From: Chenopodium formosanum
Lineage: Eukaryota; Streptophyta; Magnoliopsida; Caryophyllales; Amaranthaceae
Assembly: GCA_024500155.1 (NCBI GenBank)
Contig: CM044877.1
Span: forward strand, 11,289,501 to 11,353,500
Direction: 5' to 3'
Length of the DNA stretch: 64,000 nt
The notes under the pieces were generated by a model. It saw nothing but the letters and a program-made list of their open reading frames with translations, searched no databases and had not been told where the DNA came from. The translations under genes were made by a program, and so were the position numbers. The stretch's first letter is position 1. Every line of letters starts with the position of its first letter. This document shows positions 23,027 through 36,016 of the stretch, in pieces.

Positions 23027-24918
23027 TTTAATTTCTCTTCATTAGATTGAGCTTTGACACTTAAGAAAAAATTATCAAATGAGATGTTAGATTCGTATTA
23101 ATATAAGTATTACCTTTTGATATTAAACCTTTCATAATTATATATATATATTTAGTGATGGGTATTCCCTCATTTTTTTTTAAAGTAACAATTCTGTTAT
23201 AACGAATGCGAAAAAGACCGATAAAATCGATAAATAAAAACACATATAGAACAAAGAAACGTAGTTCACCAATAATGCATTGGCTACAACCACATGTAAT
23301 CAAGAGTGATAGTTTATTGATCCTAAGGAAAACATATTTCATACTCAAAGACAGGCAAGACTTGTCAATAACTTAGGATGATCAATAAACATGGAAGGAT
23401 CAAAGTCATCAAACAATGATCATCTCTCATATTATCAGATTAACTGAACAGATGTTATCTCTGTAACAACTCGTATAGATTGATGGCCTAACAGATTTTG
23501 ACAGCTCTCTGACTTAATTTATGATAGATTTAATATGATAATAAGTGTTATTAACACATTGGTAAAAATGTATAGCACAGTTAGAAAATGAATGGCGAGC
23601 ACAAACAAAATATGTTGATTATTTAAGAACGGAGGGAGTCATCAGTTTCGTAACGAACATAACTAAGAAGTATGATGTTACACCAGTTGAAGTTATGAAA
23701 AGTTTTTGGAACTTTATGAGCTTTACAAAAGATTTAGTAGTGCATTTGTTTTTCATCAAATCAAATGAGTTTCTCATGACGATATGTGGCTCTTTATGCT
23801 TTGATAAGCGACAGTTTCACAACTTTTGAGTCACTGAAATATGATTTTGCTACACTTGAATCTGCGATGAGTAATTTTAAGACGAGAATATATAAAAAGC
23901 TGTAATAATTCCAATGAGAAATGAGAAAGTATACCTTCAATTAATAAAGGGGATTGTGATACATTGCCTTTAGCAACATTTCGATAAAAAAAAAAAAGTA
24001 CTATACTAAAAAGATTTTAAAAGAAAACTAGATTTTGTGTTTTAATGTCAAATTCATTTGCTACACTAACAAATCTTTAAAGTAAGCCGTACCACAGTTC
24101 TTTAACTTACAGAGTAAAACAATACATTCTACTCGTAGTTTATGAATCATATCGACGATCAAATCAGTATTTACAACATATCTAACAGATATGTACAATC
24201 AATGACTAACACAGGTTATCTCAGTACTCAATATAAGCTATAGAATAATTCTAAAAAGGATAGCTATAAGACGAAAATTTGGACTCAATTTACAACTTAT
24301 CTGCAGGGCAAGTCCAAAATCTGCTGCAGCTAGCAATCTGAAATCCGACAGTCGCTCATCACTGATCATACGGAGTATATAGCAGTGTACTGATACTATT
24401 TGCAAGGTTCTGTAAAGCTGCACAAATTTATCTATTTTCCTCAAAATCCAGAAACCAGATCCAGCATCTCTGCATCTGCATATCTTCAAATTGCAAAAGC
24501 TTTCAAGGTCTCAATACACCAAAATAGTTGTTACATGCTCTCACAAATCAAATCTTAGTGCAGCAAACTATAATCAATTTGGCACTGATGAGAGGACAAT
24601 AAACTGCAGCAGAATTTGCCAAATGCCCAGTAACATCTGCTGATCTGCCTAGCTCAGACCAGACAGCAAATTTCAGCAAGATGCTGCACCATACTAAGTT
24701 TCAAACAGAGTTACAGCAGCTGAATAGCGTTACAAATGCATTGGCATCTAAGTGCTTAGCAAGCAAGGTCACTAATGTACATAGCTGTATTCACTGCAGC
24801 CTTTACTGCTATTTCTCAATTCCTGCACTACCTCAGTAACCAGTTGCTCACATTTTAGTTCTTTGATTATAGAGTTACCACATTCTCCTCGCCTTCGTAA
24901 TCGTCAGAAGTGTTGACT
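23023..24918. other. Region 3' of the FRS gene
   Basis: No coding exon was recognised. The interval 24230-24918 is less AT-rich than its surroundings and could hold the FRS 3' untranslated region, which cannot be delimited by eye. No transposon ends were seen. Confidence 0.35.
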
Positions 24919-27900
24919 TCATTTGTTGGAAAATTTTGGTTTGACAGCATTGCGCAAATCATTTAACCCTTGTTCACATACTTTCTTAGCATGCTCGTTA
25001 AATTGGCATGTGGTCAGGAGATTATAGAAACTACGAGCCATTGTGTGACGCCACGGTGTTTGCAGCTCCTTATCCTCAACAGTTAATGCATCATCATCAT
25101 CTGTATGATATGAAACATGTTAAATTATCTTAAGTATAAGATTACATGATAGAATTACAATTAACTTGAATAGAACAGAATAGGTCTTGAAGTGACATTA
25201 TGCTCACAAAGATATATGTTGGCAGTTTGTTTCGAAAAAATGATACAGCTAGGGTAAAGTTACACATTAGCAATTATGTCCTAGATAAAAAGTGACCCAA
25301 AGCATGGAGAAAGACGCATTCTATACATACAACACAATTTGTTCTGAAGCATTTATGTTATACATATCCAAAGTTAAATATTTGTTACCTTTGTGTTTAG
25401 TCCAAATCTCAGACTTTGCTAACTTAGTCCAACGTTTCATAATGTATTTCTTTGGGATCTCGAAAATACAGTGCATGTGCATAACCCTCAAAATATGATA
25501 GCACAGCAAGCCACATTCTTGATAACTCATGCAGGTACAAGAAAGTTCAAGGAATTCATCATCATATTGAACGTTGTGACTTTGTGTAAAGTCTTCATTA
25601 AGTGAAACTTCATACATCTTAAAGTCTTCATTAAGTGAAACTTCATACATCTTGGAACATCCGTGATTTGCAACTGCTCGTATGTAGCTACCCATTGCCA
25701 TATCAAACTCTTTTTGAAAGTCATCAAATAAATCCAGTGTATATACTTCGGCTGCGTGTTTTAAGAGTTTGCATCGCGATTCACTTGCAGGATGTCTTTC
25801 AGTTGTACATTTAAAGTTATCAATTTCTTCAATGTTACGCCAACGTTTCACTGTATCCTCAAAAATGTGGTAAAACTCAAATAAGCTTGTTGTCTGATTA
25901 GCTCCAAATGATACAGCCCTGTTTATCACTTCTACTTTTTGTGAAGACAAAATTCGAGCTGTAAAGAAGTCTTTGCTTAGAGTCGTACACCACTTATCCC
26001 TCAATTTGTATAGCTGTGAAAACCAAAAACTTTCTTCAAGGCCATATGTGCTGATCATCTCTGTCCAGCACCTCAAAAACTCTTCTTCGTTGTCACATCC
26101 AGTCAAGCATTTGTTGAAGATGTCCATAAAAGTAGGATTGCTTCTAAGCATATCAAAATTAGAAATAAAATTTGTTTGGAGGTGCCAAATACATAGACGG
26201 TGTCTTGAATTTGGGAATACCTAAACAAGAATAAAAAAATTAATTGAAATTAGTTTTCGGAAGATTTATATTCCAAAGCTAAAAGTTTTTACATACTACC
26301 TCTGTAACTCTGTTTCACAATGATTTAACATTTGCTATTTGCACAAATATCTACTTTATTTCTTTTATGGTACACCCCAACTACTACTTACACTTCTTAA
26401 CCCACAATATATACTCCTTTCCACTCAATTTCTCTTACTTATTCACATTTTTACTGTCTCTCTCCCTCTTTTACTCAATTCACGTTTTACTTACACCCAC
26501 CCACTTTTTATACACTCGATCTCTCATTGAACTTGATACTTGTGCGAATATTAAATATTAAGAGCATTATGAAACATGCGTTGCATATATTAAAAACTGA
26601 AAATAAATGCACCCAAGTAACAAAAACTACATAAGTATAGAATAGTCTTTAATATGCCGTATTTAAGTTATTTAGTAACATAATCAAAATTTCAAAAGAC
26701 ATGCGAAGTATATATTTATAAAAAGAGAGTTTGTAATTTCATTACCTTTGCAATTGCATTAGTCAACTCTATATTTTGGTCGGTGAATATGGACTTTGGT
26801 ACAAGTCCACTGATAGAATTCTTGAAGGTTTCCAAGAGCCACTCAAAGATCTCCGTCTTCTCATCAAAAATAAAGGCACAAGCAAACATGGTGGTTTTCC
26901 AATGGTTGTTTATTCCAAAAAATGGGGCACATATCAAATTATATCTATTTATTCTGTATGTCGTGTCAAATATCAATGCATCCCCATACGCAATGTAGTC
27001 TTCCAGCATCATTGAATCACGCCAAAATATGCTCACAATCTGATTATCATCATTAACTTTTACCCTGTAGAAGAAAGAATTACCATCAGTTGTCCGTCGT
27101 TGCATGACATCTAATACATTTTGCATGTCACCACCCTTTGAATTCTTTATCTTAAGCCTTGAAACAATATTCAGATAATCTGTCTTTGTGTGACCATCAA
27201 GTTCTTTCTCCTTATCTGCAATGCACAAGTACTTGCAGCAATCCATTTTCTTACTACCTGAAGTCACCATTGTTTCAATAACTTTGCCTACACATTTTGA
27301 GGTAGATAATTTTGACCTTAGACAATGACATTCTTCCTGTTTTACAAAGTCATGGTTATGTATTATGTTATGATCAGCAACAATGAATCTTCCTTCCTTA
27401 TCCATCTTAAACCGTATAGATGCTTTGCAATCTGTGCGTGTCTCATTGACTACTCTAAGTTTCCTTTTCTTTTGACTGGTAGTTGAAGCAGATCCTTCAG
27501 TGGTTGAAATCCCAACAAGGCTCTTCGTTTGCACATCTTTTTTGCCTTTGTTTCTTAAACCAGCCTTTGAACAAACAAAGTACTTTTCAAAAATGACACT
27601 ATTACTGCACCTTCTCCTTGATGTCCCCTTCCTAACACTAAACCCAAGAGCTCTTGCATGTGCCTTATACAGATTTAATGCATCATCGAGATCTAAAACT
27701 TCACGTCCAAGCAAACATTCACCAATACTCAGGTCATTATCATATGTGTAATCTTCTTCTTGCTGGTTTTCTGTAAAAGGTAAAACCGAGCTTTGTGTGA
27801 ATCTAAAACACATATCTGATCATTAACCTAAATTTGATGACGCCAAAGCCTATGTGGTAACGATATTAATTGTGACATAGAGAAGACATTTGAAGTATTT

Positions 27901-30900
27901 AAGACGAAACATGAGAAAATATCAAAAGCGATTGCAGATTTGAAACTCTTAAAAGTGAAATGGAATTGAGGAAATATCTAAAACATTAAGTTTCTTATTT
28001 ATAAGGTAAAATAAAAACAATATTTTAAGTGCCAATGCAATTATAACAAGTGACATCATTAATGCTAAATGTGACTGAAGAATTAAATCTATAAGTGCCT
28101 ATTAAGAATATTCTAATCATTAAAAAAATTCATTATTGACATATATAAAAATGACCTTAAAATATGAAGTGCAAAAGGTAAAATTCTAATCCCTAAGTAT
28201 CTAATAACAAAAGTGATATAATCCCTCCATCCATAGATAAAGCCCAACTTCTCCCAAATTCTTGTCCTTAAATAAAAGCATCATTTTTCATTTGGGTGGG
28301 GTCTATCATCCACTAATTTTTAAATTACCTTTTAACCAGCAAAACCCCTCTAGTCCCACTATATATTCTCATTCACTTCCACTAAAACAACATCAACAAC
28401 AAAAACAAAGCCTTAGAATAATTTGAAGTCAGCTAAATAAATTGTCGTAAGGAACCGTTCGCAAAAAAGGCACAAAGAAAGGAAAGTGATAAAATGAAAG
28501 TGGACAAAAAACAAGAAAAAAACATAGTGAGAAAATAAAAACAAGGGTAATATAAAGTGAAATCCCAAAGAGAGGATATCAAAATATAATTTTAGAAAGT
28601 CATACTCTATATAAAAGAGGAGTAAGAGGAAATAAAAGAAAGGAAAATCAAGCAAATAATGTTTGAGAAAACCTCAAAATAGGAAAATAAATAGAGTTTG
28701 CAAAACACAATGATTTTAGGTAAAAGGAAAAAAAAAAAGTACTTAAATTTAAAGTCATGACATGTCTTTGGCATAGATTTTCTCCATCCATTCCACCTAA
28801 TCCAACGCCATATTTTCCTCAACCCCCTCAAAGGCTCATATCACTTTTAATCTCTCCTTCAAATTTTTTTAGGTCTTCCCAGACCCTCACGATCCCATCA
28901 ATTTGTCACTCTTCAAGCCTCATTAGTAGTGACTAAACCACCTTAGACAATCCTCCCTAATCTTGTTTTCAATAGCTGTAACCCTTACTTTCTAATTATC
29001 TTGATTCACAATCGATCCTTTCTTGTATGGCCATATATCCACAGCATACATATCCCGACCACATTCACTTTATGTTTGTGAAAATGCTTCACAGCCCAAC
29101 AGTACCAAATAATAATGCAAGCCTAACTGTCATGCAGTACAATTTTCCCTTTCATATAGGGCATGTCAGGATCAAGATCACATGACCCTGTAACACTCTT
29201 CCACTTTAACCAACCAGCTTTAATTCTACGAGCAACACCTCCATCTAATTCCCATTATTTTACAAGATTCTCCTATCCAGTGAGATTGTCCCTACATCCC
29301 TGTTAACTATGCTAAACTTACATTCTAAATATTCTCTCTTACTTGCTCGGTTTAAAGCCTTGGGATTTCGGCGTTTGTCTCCACAACTCCAACTTACTTT
29401 CCACGTCTTCTTTTACCTCATCAATCAACGCAAAATCATCTGCAAACATCATATACCATTGGTATATCATCTTAAATTGAACTCGTCAATTCGTCCATGA
29501 CTAATGGATACATGCAGAGCTGCAGGCAATCTGTTTGGGGCTCACTCCGCTAAAAACAATAAATTATTCCCACTACTTCCCTTTTTATTCAACAATGCTC
29601 CAATACAATTCCTCTCTAGAAACCATGTTCCTAGAATATATTGGTATAAAGGGAGTAAAATTGCCTCAAATACATGTCTTGTACAAAATGTAATATAGAT
29701 ACAAATTATGTTAGGAAAATTTGATTTAAATAATCCAACCTTTGCGCGATCTTATTTTATTAATCCCACCTTTTGATTATTCACCAATAATAAGCTTTGG
29801 GGGTGTTCTATTTTGTTAAGCCAAAGTGACCATTTTTATTTTTCATTTTTCATTTTCAAATTTTAACAAAAAAAAAAAAAAAAAGCCTTCCCCCCCCTCC
29901 CCTTCCCCCGCCAGCTGCCACCCCCCCTTCCCCTGCCAGCTACCCATCTCCTTGGCCCATCCTCCCCTTCACCGACCTTTACCATCCCCTGCCGCCCCTC
30001 CCCTTCTCCAACCACCCCAGGCGCCCCCACCACCCAACCCCACAAACCCATAACTAAACCACGTTAGAGTAACTTTTGTATACACCCGGTGTACAGTAAT
30101 TTACTGTACATCGGGGGTCATTTTTATCAAATTTAGGGTCACTTTTACAATTTATTAGGTAACTTTTATTAATAAAGCATAAGTACTTCGCAACTTTTAT
30201 TTATGACAGGGTAACTTTTATTAATATTAGGGTAACTTTTGCTCATTTTAGAGTAACTTTATAACGGATGTACAATATATTATATATCCGATTTATTTAA
30301 AAGTTTGTCACCCCTACCTGTTAGAAGTAGGGGTTTTGAGGTATATCGGCATCAATGGTGTACGGTTTCAAGGTTTTAGGTTCAAGGGTAGGTGTTTTAA
30401 GGGGTTTCGAGTTCAAGGGTGAGTGTTTCAGCGGCATTCGGGTTCAAGGGCAGGTGTTTCGGCGGATTTCAAGTGTTGGAGTTTCGACAGGGTTTCGAGG
30501 GGCGGTCGGATTTGGTTACTTGTTGACAGAATTCACGGTTATTGAAGCCTAGAAGAGAAGAGGAAAGAGAAGAGTAAGGGCGGTCAGAGGGGGGCGGCTG
30601 CCGGAAGTTATAGAGGACCGGAGGAGGAAGGATGGAGGAAAGAGAAAGGAAGGAGGAAGGAAAAAAACTTGATTATTTTTAAATGACAATAAATATTTTA
30701 ACGTGACACGTGGCAAGGTGACTTATTATTGTAGGTCACCGGTCTTGCCTAATAGAATAGAATAGGGTATAAAGCTTGGGTTATTACTGAATAATCGAAA
30801 GGTTTGACTAATAAAATCAGATTGTGCAAAGGCTGGATAATTTAAATTAAATATTCCATTATGTTATACATCTATAGTTAAACCACCCATCCGCTATTTC

Positions 30901-32453
30901 CTTGGGACCACAATCAATAAGCCACCCATCCACTATTTTTCTTCTCTACTTTTTTTACTCTCTATAATCTCCATGCAAAAAGTAATAGGGAAATGGAAGT
31001 ATATTTACTAAAAGGTAGCATGACATTAGCATAATTAAAAGGGAATAGAGTTCATAAAATGACACAAGTGTTGCAAAAAGTTCTAAGACAAGGGCTTGAA
31101 ATTTATTCTTACCATTGTCATTAGCATCAGGTGAATGTCGATTATTTAAAGTCCCACAATCTCTTTCATCTTCTCCAATCAGACACAACTGGGTATCATC
31201 ATAACTAAAAGAGGTTTCGCCTGCAATGAGACAATTGATTGCAAAACTAGAGTCAGATTATACGATTATGCAGCTCCCAATGAGTGATTCTATAATGTAG
31301 TAATTAAAAAGGAGAAATTATGAATCTTCAATAAGCGTACTTGTTCTTAGAGATATATTTCTACAAGCTGTCATAAGCATTGTAAACTGGGACAAATAAG
31401 AGCTTGAAATTTATTCTTACCATTGTCATTGCCATTGCAGGATTGTTGATCATTGATTATGGTAGGATCTCTTTCATGAGTTTCATATTCTCCGATATGA
31501 CTCGGCTTGATTTCACAACTAAAAGATGTTTCACCTGCAACAAGATTATTGATTTTCAAAATCATACTCACGTACAACCACTGATCCTTAAGGAAAGCTA
31601 CGGTTACCTCAAGTGTCAATGGGGATTATGTATAAGAAAATATTAGACATGACTTATATGAGGGTGCTGTGACTCTTATTTTTTTTTTTTTTGTAAAATA
31701 AAGCAAAAGAGGGAGTGTTGTAAGTAGGATTTGGGTAGAAAAGAATGCCAAAATAGAATAAAAGATAAATGCAACCAATAAGAAGAACAGACAAAAACAG
31801 AAAGCGGAATTAACAAAAAGGAATGGAGGTAGTAATTGATAATATTTGCTTTTATAATCAAATTGCTTTTAACTTTTCCTTTTTGCTGCATAGCTCAGAA
31901 GATGGCCATATTTATGTTTACCATTTTCACAATGCTAAAGTTGAAGGGGCTGACATGCTATCAAAATGGCAACTTATGGCACAAGCTGGCTAAAAGCCTG
32001 ACCACAAAGTACAACTAGTTATGAGTTCGGTAAATATGCAACCAATTATAATTATAACCTCAGTTGGGAATCTGGAGATGGGGTCCCTCACTTCCTCGTT
32101 CTTCAAGTGGTAATGCGTTGTAAATTAACATGTAAGTAAACAAGTTTATTAGTAGAAAGACTAGATACTGCCCAATTACTCATAAAGTACATACAAAGTA
32201 TAACTTATGATAGCATAATTATAAAATACATGCCACCTCTCTAAGTGTACAACCGAACAGCATGTCGTCTAAAGATCAACATAACCTAGATGAGTAGACG
32301 CTAAAGAATAACATGAAAAAGTGAACATATTGATCAACATTGTCAAATAAATTAGGGGTTTTAAATTTATACAATACCTTGTGATGGTTTGATTTCCTGG
32401 GGCTGTTGTATTTTCCTCTCTATAAGCATTTTCTTTTGGGCCTTCTTTTCCAT
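24919..32453 (-). CDS. FAR1-related sequence (FRS) protein, six coding exons
   Basis: Assembled exons on the minus strand: 32453-32378, 31534-31421, 31220-31113, 27770-26746, 26220-25389, 25100-24919. All introns are GT-AG, phases fit exactly, and the total is 779 codons with a TGA stop. FRS proteins are nuclear transcription factors domesticated from Mutator-like transposases (FHY3/FAR1 family, light and developmental signalling). Visible domains: FAR1 zinc finger at about residues 132-241 (FVCSKAG, TDCKASIRF, HNIIHNHDF), MULE transposase core from about 361 (IFDTTYRIN, SIFTDQN, then VFPNSRHRLCIWHL), SWIM finger at about 667-690 (SCTCMSYQECGLLCYHILRV), and the FRS-typical C-terminal helix (TPWRHTMARSFYNLL). 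The most 5' exon (MEKKAQKKMLIERK) is the least certain. Introns 3 and 4 hold LINE, long-TIR and AT-rich DNA. Confidence 0.85.
25588..25653 (-). repeat. 33-bp in-frame tandem duplication in the FRS coding region
   Basis: Two exact 33-bp copies (25588-25620 and 25621-25653) encode KMYEVSLNEDF twice, just upstream of the SWIM finger. The frame is kept. Confidence 0.95.
28760..29560 (-). pseudogene. RTE-type LINE fragment
   Basis: On the minus strand, broken frames read ADDFALIDEVKEDVESKLEL, then a stretch like YMKGKLYCMTVRLALLFGTV and MAIQERI, in the order known from the C-terminal part of RTE-clade reverse transcriptases. Stops and frame changes are frequent. It lies inside FRS intron 3, in the same orientation as the gene. 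Confidence 0.6.
29714..30857. mobile_element. Long-TIR (Mutator-like, non-autonomous) element with 9-bp duplication
   Basis: ATTATGTTA at 29705-29713 is repeated exactly at 30858-30866. The left end GGAAAATTTGATTTAAATAA is complementary to the right end (TTTAAATTAAATATTCC), and similarity continues for about 140 bp (TAATCCAACCTTTGCGCGAT, ACCGGTCTTGCC region). The inside is a C-rich half (29890-30055) and a G-rich half (30350-30660) with no protein I recognise. It is located in FRS intron 3. Confidence 0.85.
31113..31534 (-). repeat. Duplicated FRS exon pair
   Basis: FRS exons 31534-31421 (114 nt) and 31220-31113 (108 nt) are alike at both ends: each starts after TTGCAG or ATTGCAG with GETSFS, ends with NDN plus the first base of a Gly codon, and is followed by GTAAGAATAAATTTCAAG. 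Both are phase 1-1, so either can be gained or skipped without frame change. The middles have diverged (CEIKPSHIGEYETHERD against YDDTQLCLIGEDERD). Confidence 0.8.
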
Positions 32454-33043
32454 AGTTTTTTTTAGGACTTGCCAAAAATAAACAAATATAAAAATAAATA
32501 ATTAAAATAATATAAAAGTAAAGAAGGTAACGTACATGTTCTCCGTATATGTTACAGTAGTTCAAATGATTGGTGGTAAGAGATTTAATGAACAGGAACA
32601 TAAAGCTATACTCTCAGTCACTTAACAGAGTTCAGAGATGAGCATTTTCATACGTGAACAGCTCAAAAGTGTAGCACCTTTACTCAGACCACAATGTATT
32701 ATCTACCATGATATAGCACGCTGACAGAAGTGCGAGAATAAAAACTACAGTAGCCAATAGATAGTAGTCAACAATCAGGTTGCCACAGACCCACAGTTGC
32801 ACAGTTAAGTCTATTTAACTAGCGTGATCATCTTCAAAGCCTCAAAGGGATAGTTCAAGTAAAGCAGTCTTCTAACTTTTCTTTAGTTGATTTCACTAGG
32901 TGCAAAAGAGAAAGTAAGAATTTTGAGTCCAGTGGTAGAAGGATGCTACCAGTTTGTCAGACTTCCAATCTCGAACAGCTTACATAATTCTAAGATATAA
33001 AGTATTAAAGTATAGCATTTAACTGGGTATTTAGGATACATTT

Positions 33044-33075
<32 letters not shown>

Positions 33076-34894
33076 GGTATTTAGGATACATAATTTAGGA
33101 TACATAATAGTTGCTAAATCTACATAAAGGTCATAATTTCACAAGGAGAAGTTTTTTCCATTTAATCCTTGTTATTGACTTTTAAATTCATAGTTCACAA
33201 ACTTAACAAAAATCGGGTGTACAATAATTATTGTACATCCATAATAAAGATAGCCTAAAGTGATCAAAAGTTACCCCTGAAATGAATAAAAGTTACCCAA
33301 TACAAAATAAAAATTATCTACGCTTTATTAGTAAAGAATCACATTTTCAAATAACTAAAAATCAATTACTAGTGACTGAATGTAATTAAATTACCTTTAT
33401 AAAACTTTTCTTGTTGTCTATTTATATAAAAATTGTATGATGTTTAAAGTTACCCAAAAAAAACAAGGCAAAAAGTTACCCTATATTTAGCTAAAAGTTA
33501 TCCTTATACTAATATTAGTGTAAACAGGGTGTATACAAAAGTTTTTCTTCATAGTTTGAGGGTATGTCATACATGGAGTTGTATTCACCATGCTGAATGA
33601 AATCCTACAACATGTAATAATCAACATATCATGTTATATTCATGCATTAGCTCAAAGGATAGACATGAAAACAAATCCTTAAGGTCAAGAAAACATCACA
33701 ATCAGAGCAAAAGTAGATCAAACTAAGAGCTTAAAAAAAATTACGGAGTACATGGTTTACTCCAAATTTGTAACACTTTTATGTCAGTGCATTGTATGAT
33801 TTGTACCAACACAAGTCTCAAAAAAATTCATTTAGAGTTTTGAATATGAATAATATTACAACTCTGAAGTAGCTAGCTCAAACCATAATGCCAACGCAAG
33901 AAGATTTAATAATCACATGTTCTTTGTAATTTCTAATAGCAAAGTAGTTGAAGCTAATTCCATAGCAGCTCTTTATCTATACTCCGTAAGTTCTAACCAT
34001 TAATACTATAGACCCCTTTACTGAGTTCAATTCACTAATTTACCCCTTACACCCAAACCCTCGAGATCTTAAGCCCTCCACAAATAGATCCTACAAGTTT
34101 GTCCAAGTTATCTTCCTCAACAATATCACGCGCAAGCAAGAACAGCTAAGATCCAAACCAAAAAGGTAGTAGCAATTATGAGGTTCTCAAAAGTAGCAAC
34201 AGGAAAAGACGGTCATGACACTAACTAGCTGCAAAGTTATTGTCTCTCTTTGCAGGAACTAATGCAGAATCCAGTTTGAACTTTCGATACACATCGACCC
34301 TTTTCTTTTTTTATAGTGATTCATTTATACGACCAGGAAATCACTCACTATAACCTCAACTTATAACAACATAACAGCATTTTCAACGCCAACCTTTTCC
34401 GGTTATAACTTCCCTGTCCAATATTTAATACAGCACAAGTTTCCTGCTGATCATGTTAAATGTCTGAAGTCGAATCCACGATTTTGCATAGCAAAATGAG
34501 AAATGTAACATCAACCAAATTCCAAATACAACTTGATCGTTCCCTATAATTTCTTTCATAGCAATTTATGAAGCAAACAATTCAAATTTTTTTTTTTTTT
34601 TTTATATACATCAAAAAATTACTTTTAAGATAAATAACAGCAAAAAAAAAAAAAAAAATGGTATTTTTCATGATGCTAATAAATTGCACAATTAGCACAC
34701 TAATCTTATGAGCATATTGATATTAACCTATATAGTACAAATTCAAGTTTTTGATAAATTTAATTACACCTACAATTAAAATATAAAAATTATTGGTGGG
34801 CTGGCCAAAATAATCACCCAATTCAATTAAATTAAATAATTTGTAGGTCAAGTTAAATAAAATTAAACAAAAGATGAATCAGAATATAATTTAC
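32454..34894 (-). other. First intron of the FRS gene (predicted)
   Basis: No exon was recognised. It contains the poly(A) insertion at 33026-33091. Words such as AAAAGTTACCC recur at about 33240-33540 on both strands in a diffuse inverted arrangement, perhaps an old MITE. Confidence 0.4.
33026..33091 (+). mobile_element. Poly(A)-only insertion with 16-bp duplication
   Basis: GGTATTTAGGATACAT occurs at 33026-33041 and 33076-33091; between are only nine T and about 25 A residues. Confidence 0.6.
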
Positions 34895-35094
34895 CTAATT
34901 TTTCAAAATGATGAAGAACAGGTCGATCATTGGAGATGTAAGCATGAATGAGGTTGAATTAGAGATCAAAATGACGAAAATAAAGAGAGCAGTTTCAAGG
35001 CGTCGTTGAAATTCGCAGAAATTTGAAGGATTGTTTGTGGATATTATTGTTGGATTATAGTGGAGAATGAGAGAGAAATTTCAAGGGTTTATTC
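34895..35094 (-). other. Probable 5' untranslated exon of the FRS gene, with uORF
   Basis: The minus strand is CT-rich, leader-like sequence (CTCTCTCATTCTCC ... CTGCTCTCTTTATTTTC), ending in AATTAG followed by GTAAATTA, a plausible donor. It contains an upstream ORF at 34945-34895 (MLTSPMIDLFFIILKN) whose TAG is the last three bases of the exon. Transcript evidence is needed to link it to the coding exons; the 5' end is a guess. Confidence 0.45.
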
Positions 35095-35139
35095 TGGCCA
35101 AATTTTTTTTTGTTTCTTTGGGTTTAGACGTTTAAGTTT

Positions 35140-36016
35140 GGGGTTATTAAATGGCACAATAAAATTACTTAGAGCACGGTATTAAATGACTCATCTATCC
35201 TTATAAGTTTTATGTTTGACATCATTCAATTTTTTTCACCAACCATACTCCTTCCACCACCATCACCCTAATCACCATCACCACCACCACCCTAAGGTTG
35301 CCGGAATCACCATCACCACTACCACCCTAAGGTCGCCGGAATCATCCAATTTTCTCACTATTTATCACACCAAATCAACCAATTATCATACCAAATCAAC
35401 CGGAAAAGGAAGAGGCTGACGACAATGGAATCGTGGCGTGGGAAGGGGGTTCATTTGCCAGGAAACATGGGGAAAACGCCGCCCAATTCGTCGGTAAGTT
35501 TTTTTTTTTTAATTTTTGCATAGATTCGCATAGTCGCGTGCTATATTCGACTTGCGACTCCACCATGGCATAGTCGCATATAGCATGCGACTACGCCACG
35601 GTACAGTCGCATATAGCATGCAACTAGGTGCAACGAAAATTGAAAAAAAAAGTTCGACATATACCTGACTCGACGGCGTCGACGGTTCGTCGTCCCCACC
35701 AAATGCCTCCGATATGAACGCCAACCGTAGTCGACTCATTTTATGTGTCGTGGGTGGTGGACCATTCAAGGTGGAGTCGTGGTGTATGATGGTTAAGGTG
35801 GAGTCATGGTGGACCGGTCAAGGTGGAGTCGTGGTGGTGGACCAGTCAAAGGTGAGTGGTGGTATGGTTGGTGGAGCTAATGGTCAAGGTGGAGCTAAGA
35901 CAAAGTTAGTAGTTAATAAGGGTTGGATTGTTATGTAATTTTCAAAATTATAAGGGGCATGAAAGTCTTTTAATACTATAGCTTGAGTAATTTCACTGTG
36001 CCAAATAACAATTCAC
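35140..36016. mobile_element. Long-TIR element in the FRS upstream region
   Basis: TTAAGTTT at 35132-35139 is repeated at 36017-36024. The ends share ATTAAATGGCAC / GTGCCAAATAA and AAAATTACTTAG / AAGTATTT-like inverted matches for about 80 bp. The inside carries CACCATCACC runs, an inverted pair around GTCGCATATAGCATGCGACT at 35520-35630 and GTGGAGTCGTGGTG repeats. No known protein. The left edge is about 45 bp from the predicted FRS leader. Confidence 0.7.

Noticed and set aside
25321..25388. Continuation of FRS exon 5 to a TAG at 25321
   Set aside because: The donor at 25388 joins in phase to 25100-24919, which encodes the conserved FRS C-terminal block; the read-through tail has none.
27771..27813. 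Start of the FRS protein at the ATG read as MCFRFTQSS
   Set aside because: A good acceptor (CCTTTTACAG) lies at 27771, and phases join perfectly to three upstream exons, so those 14 codons are intronic.
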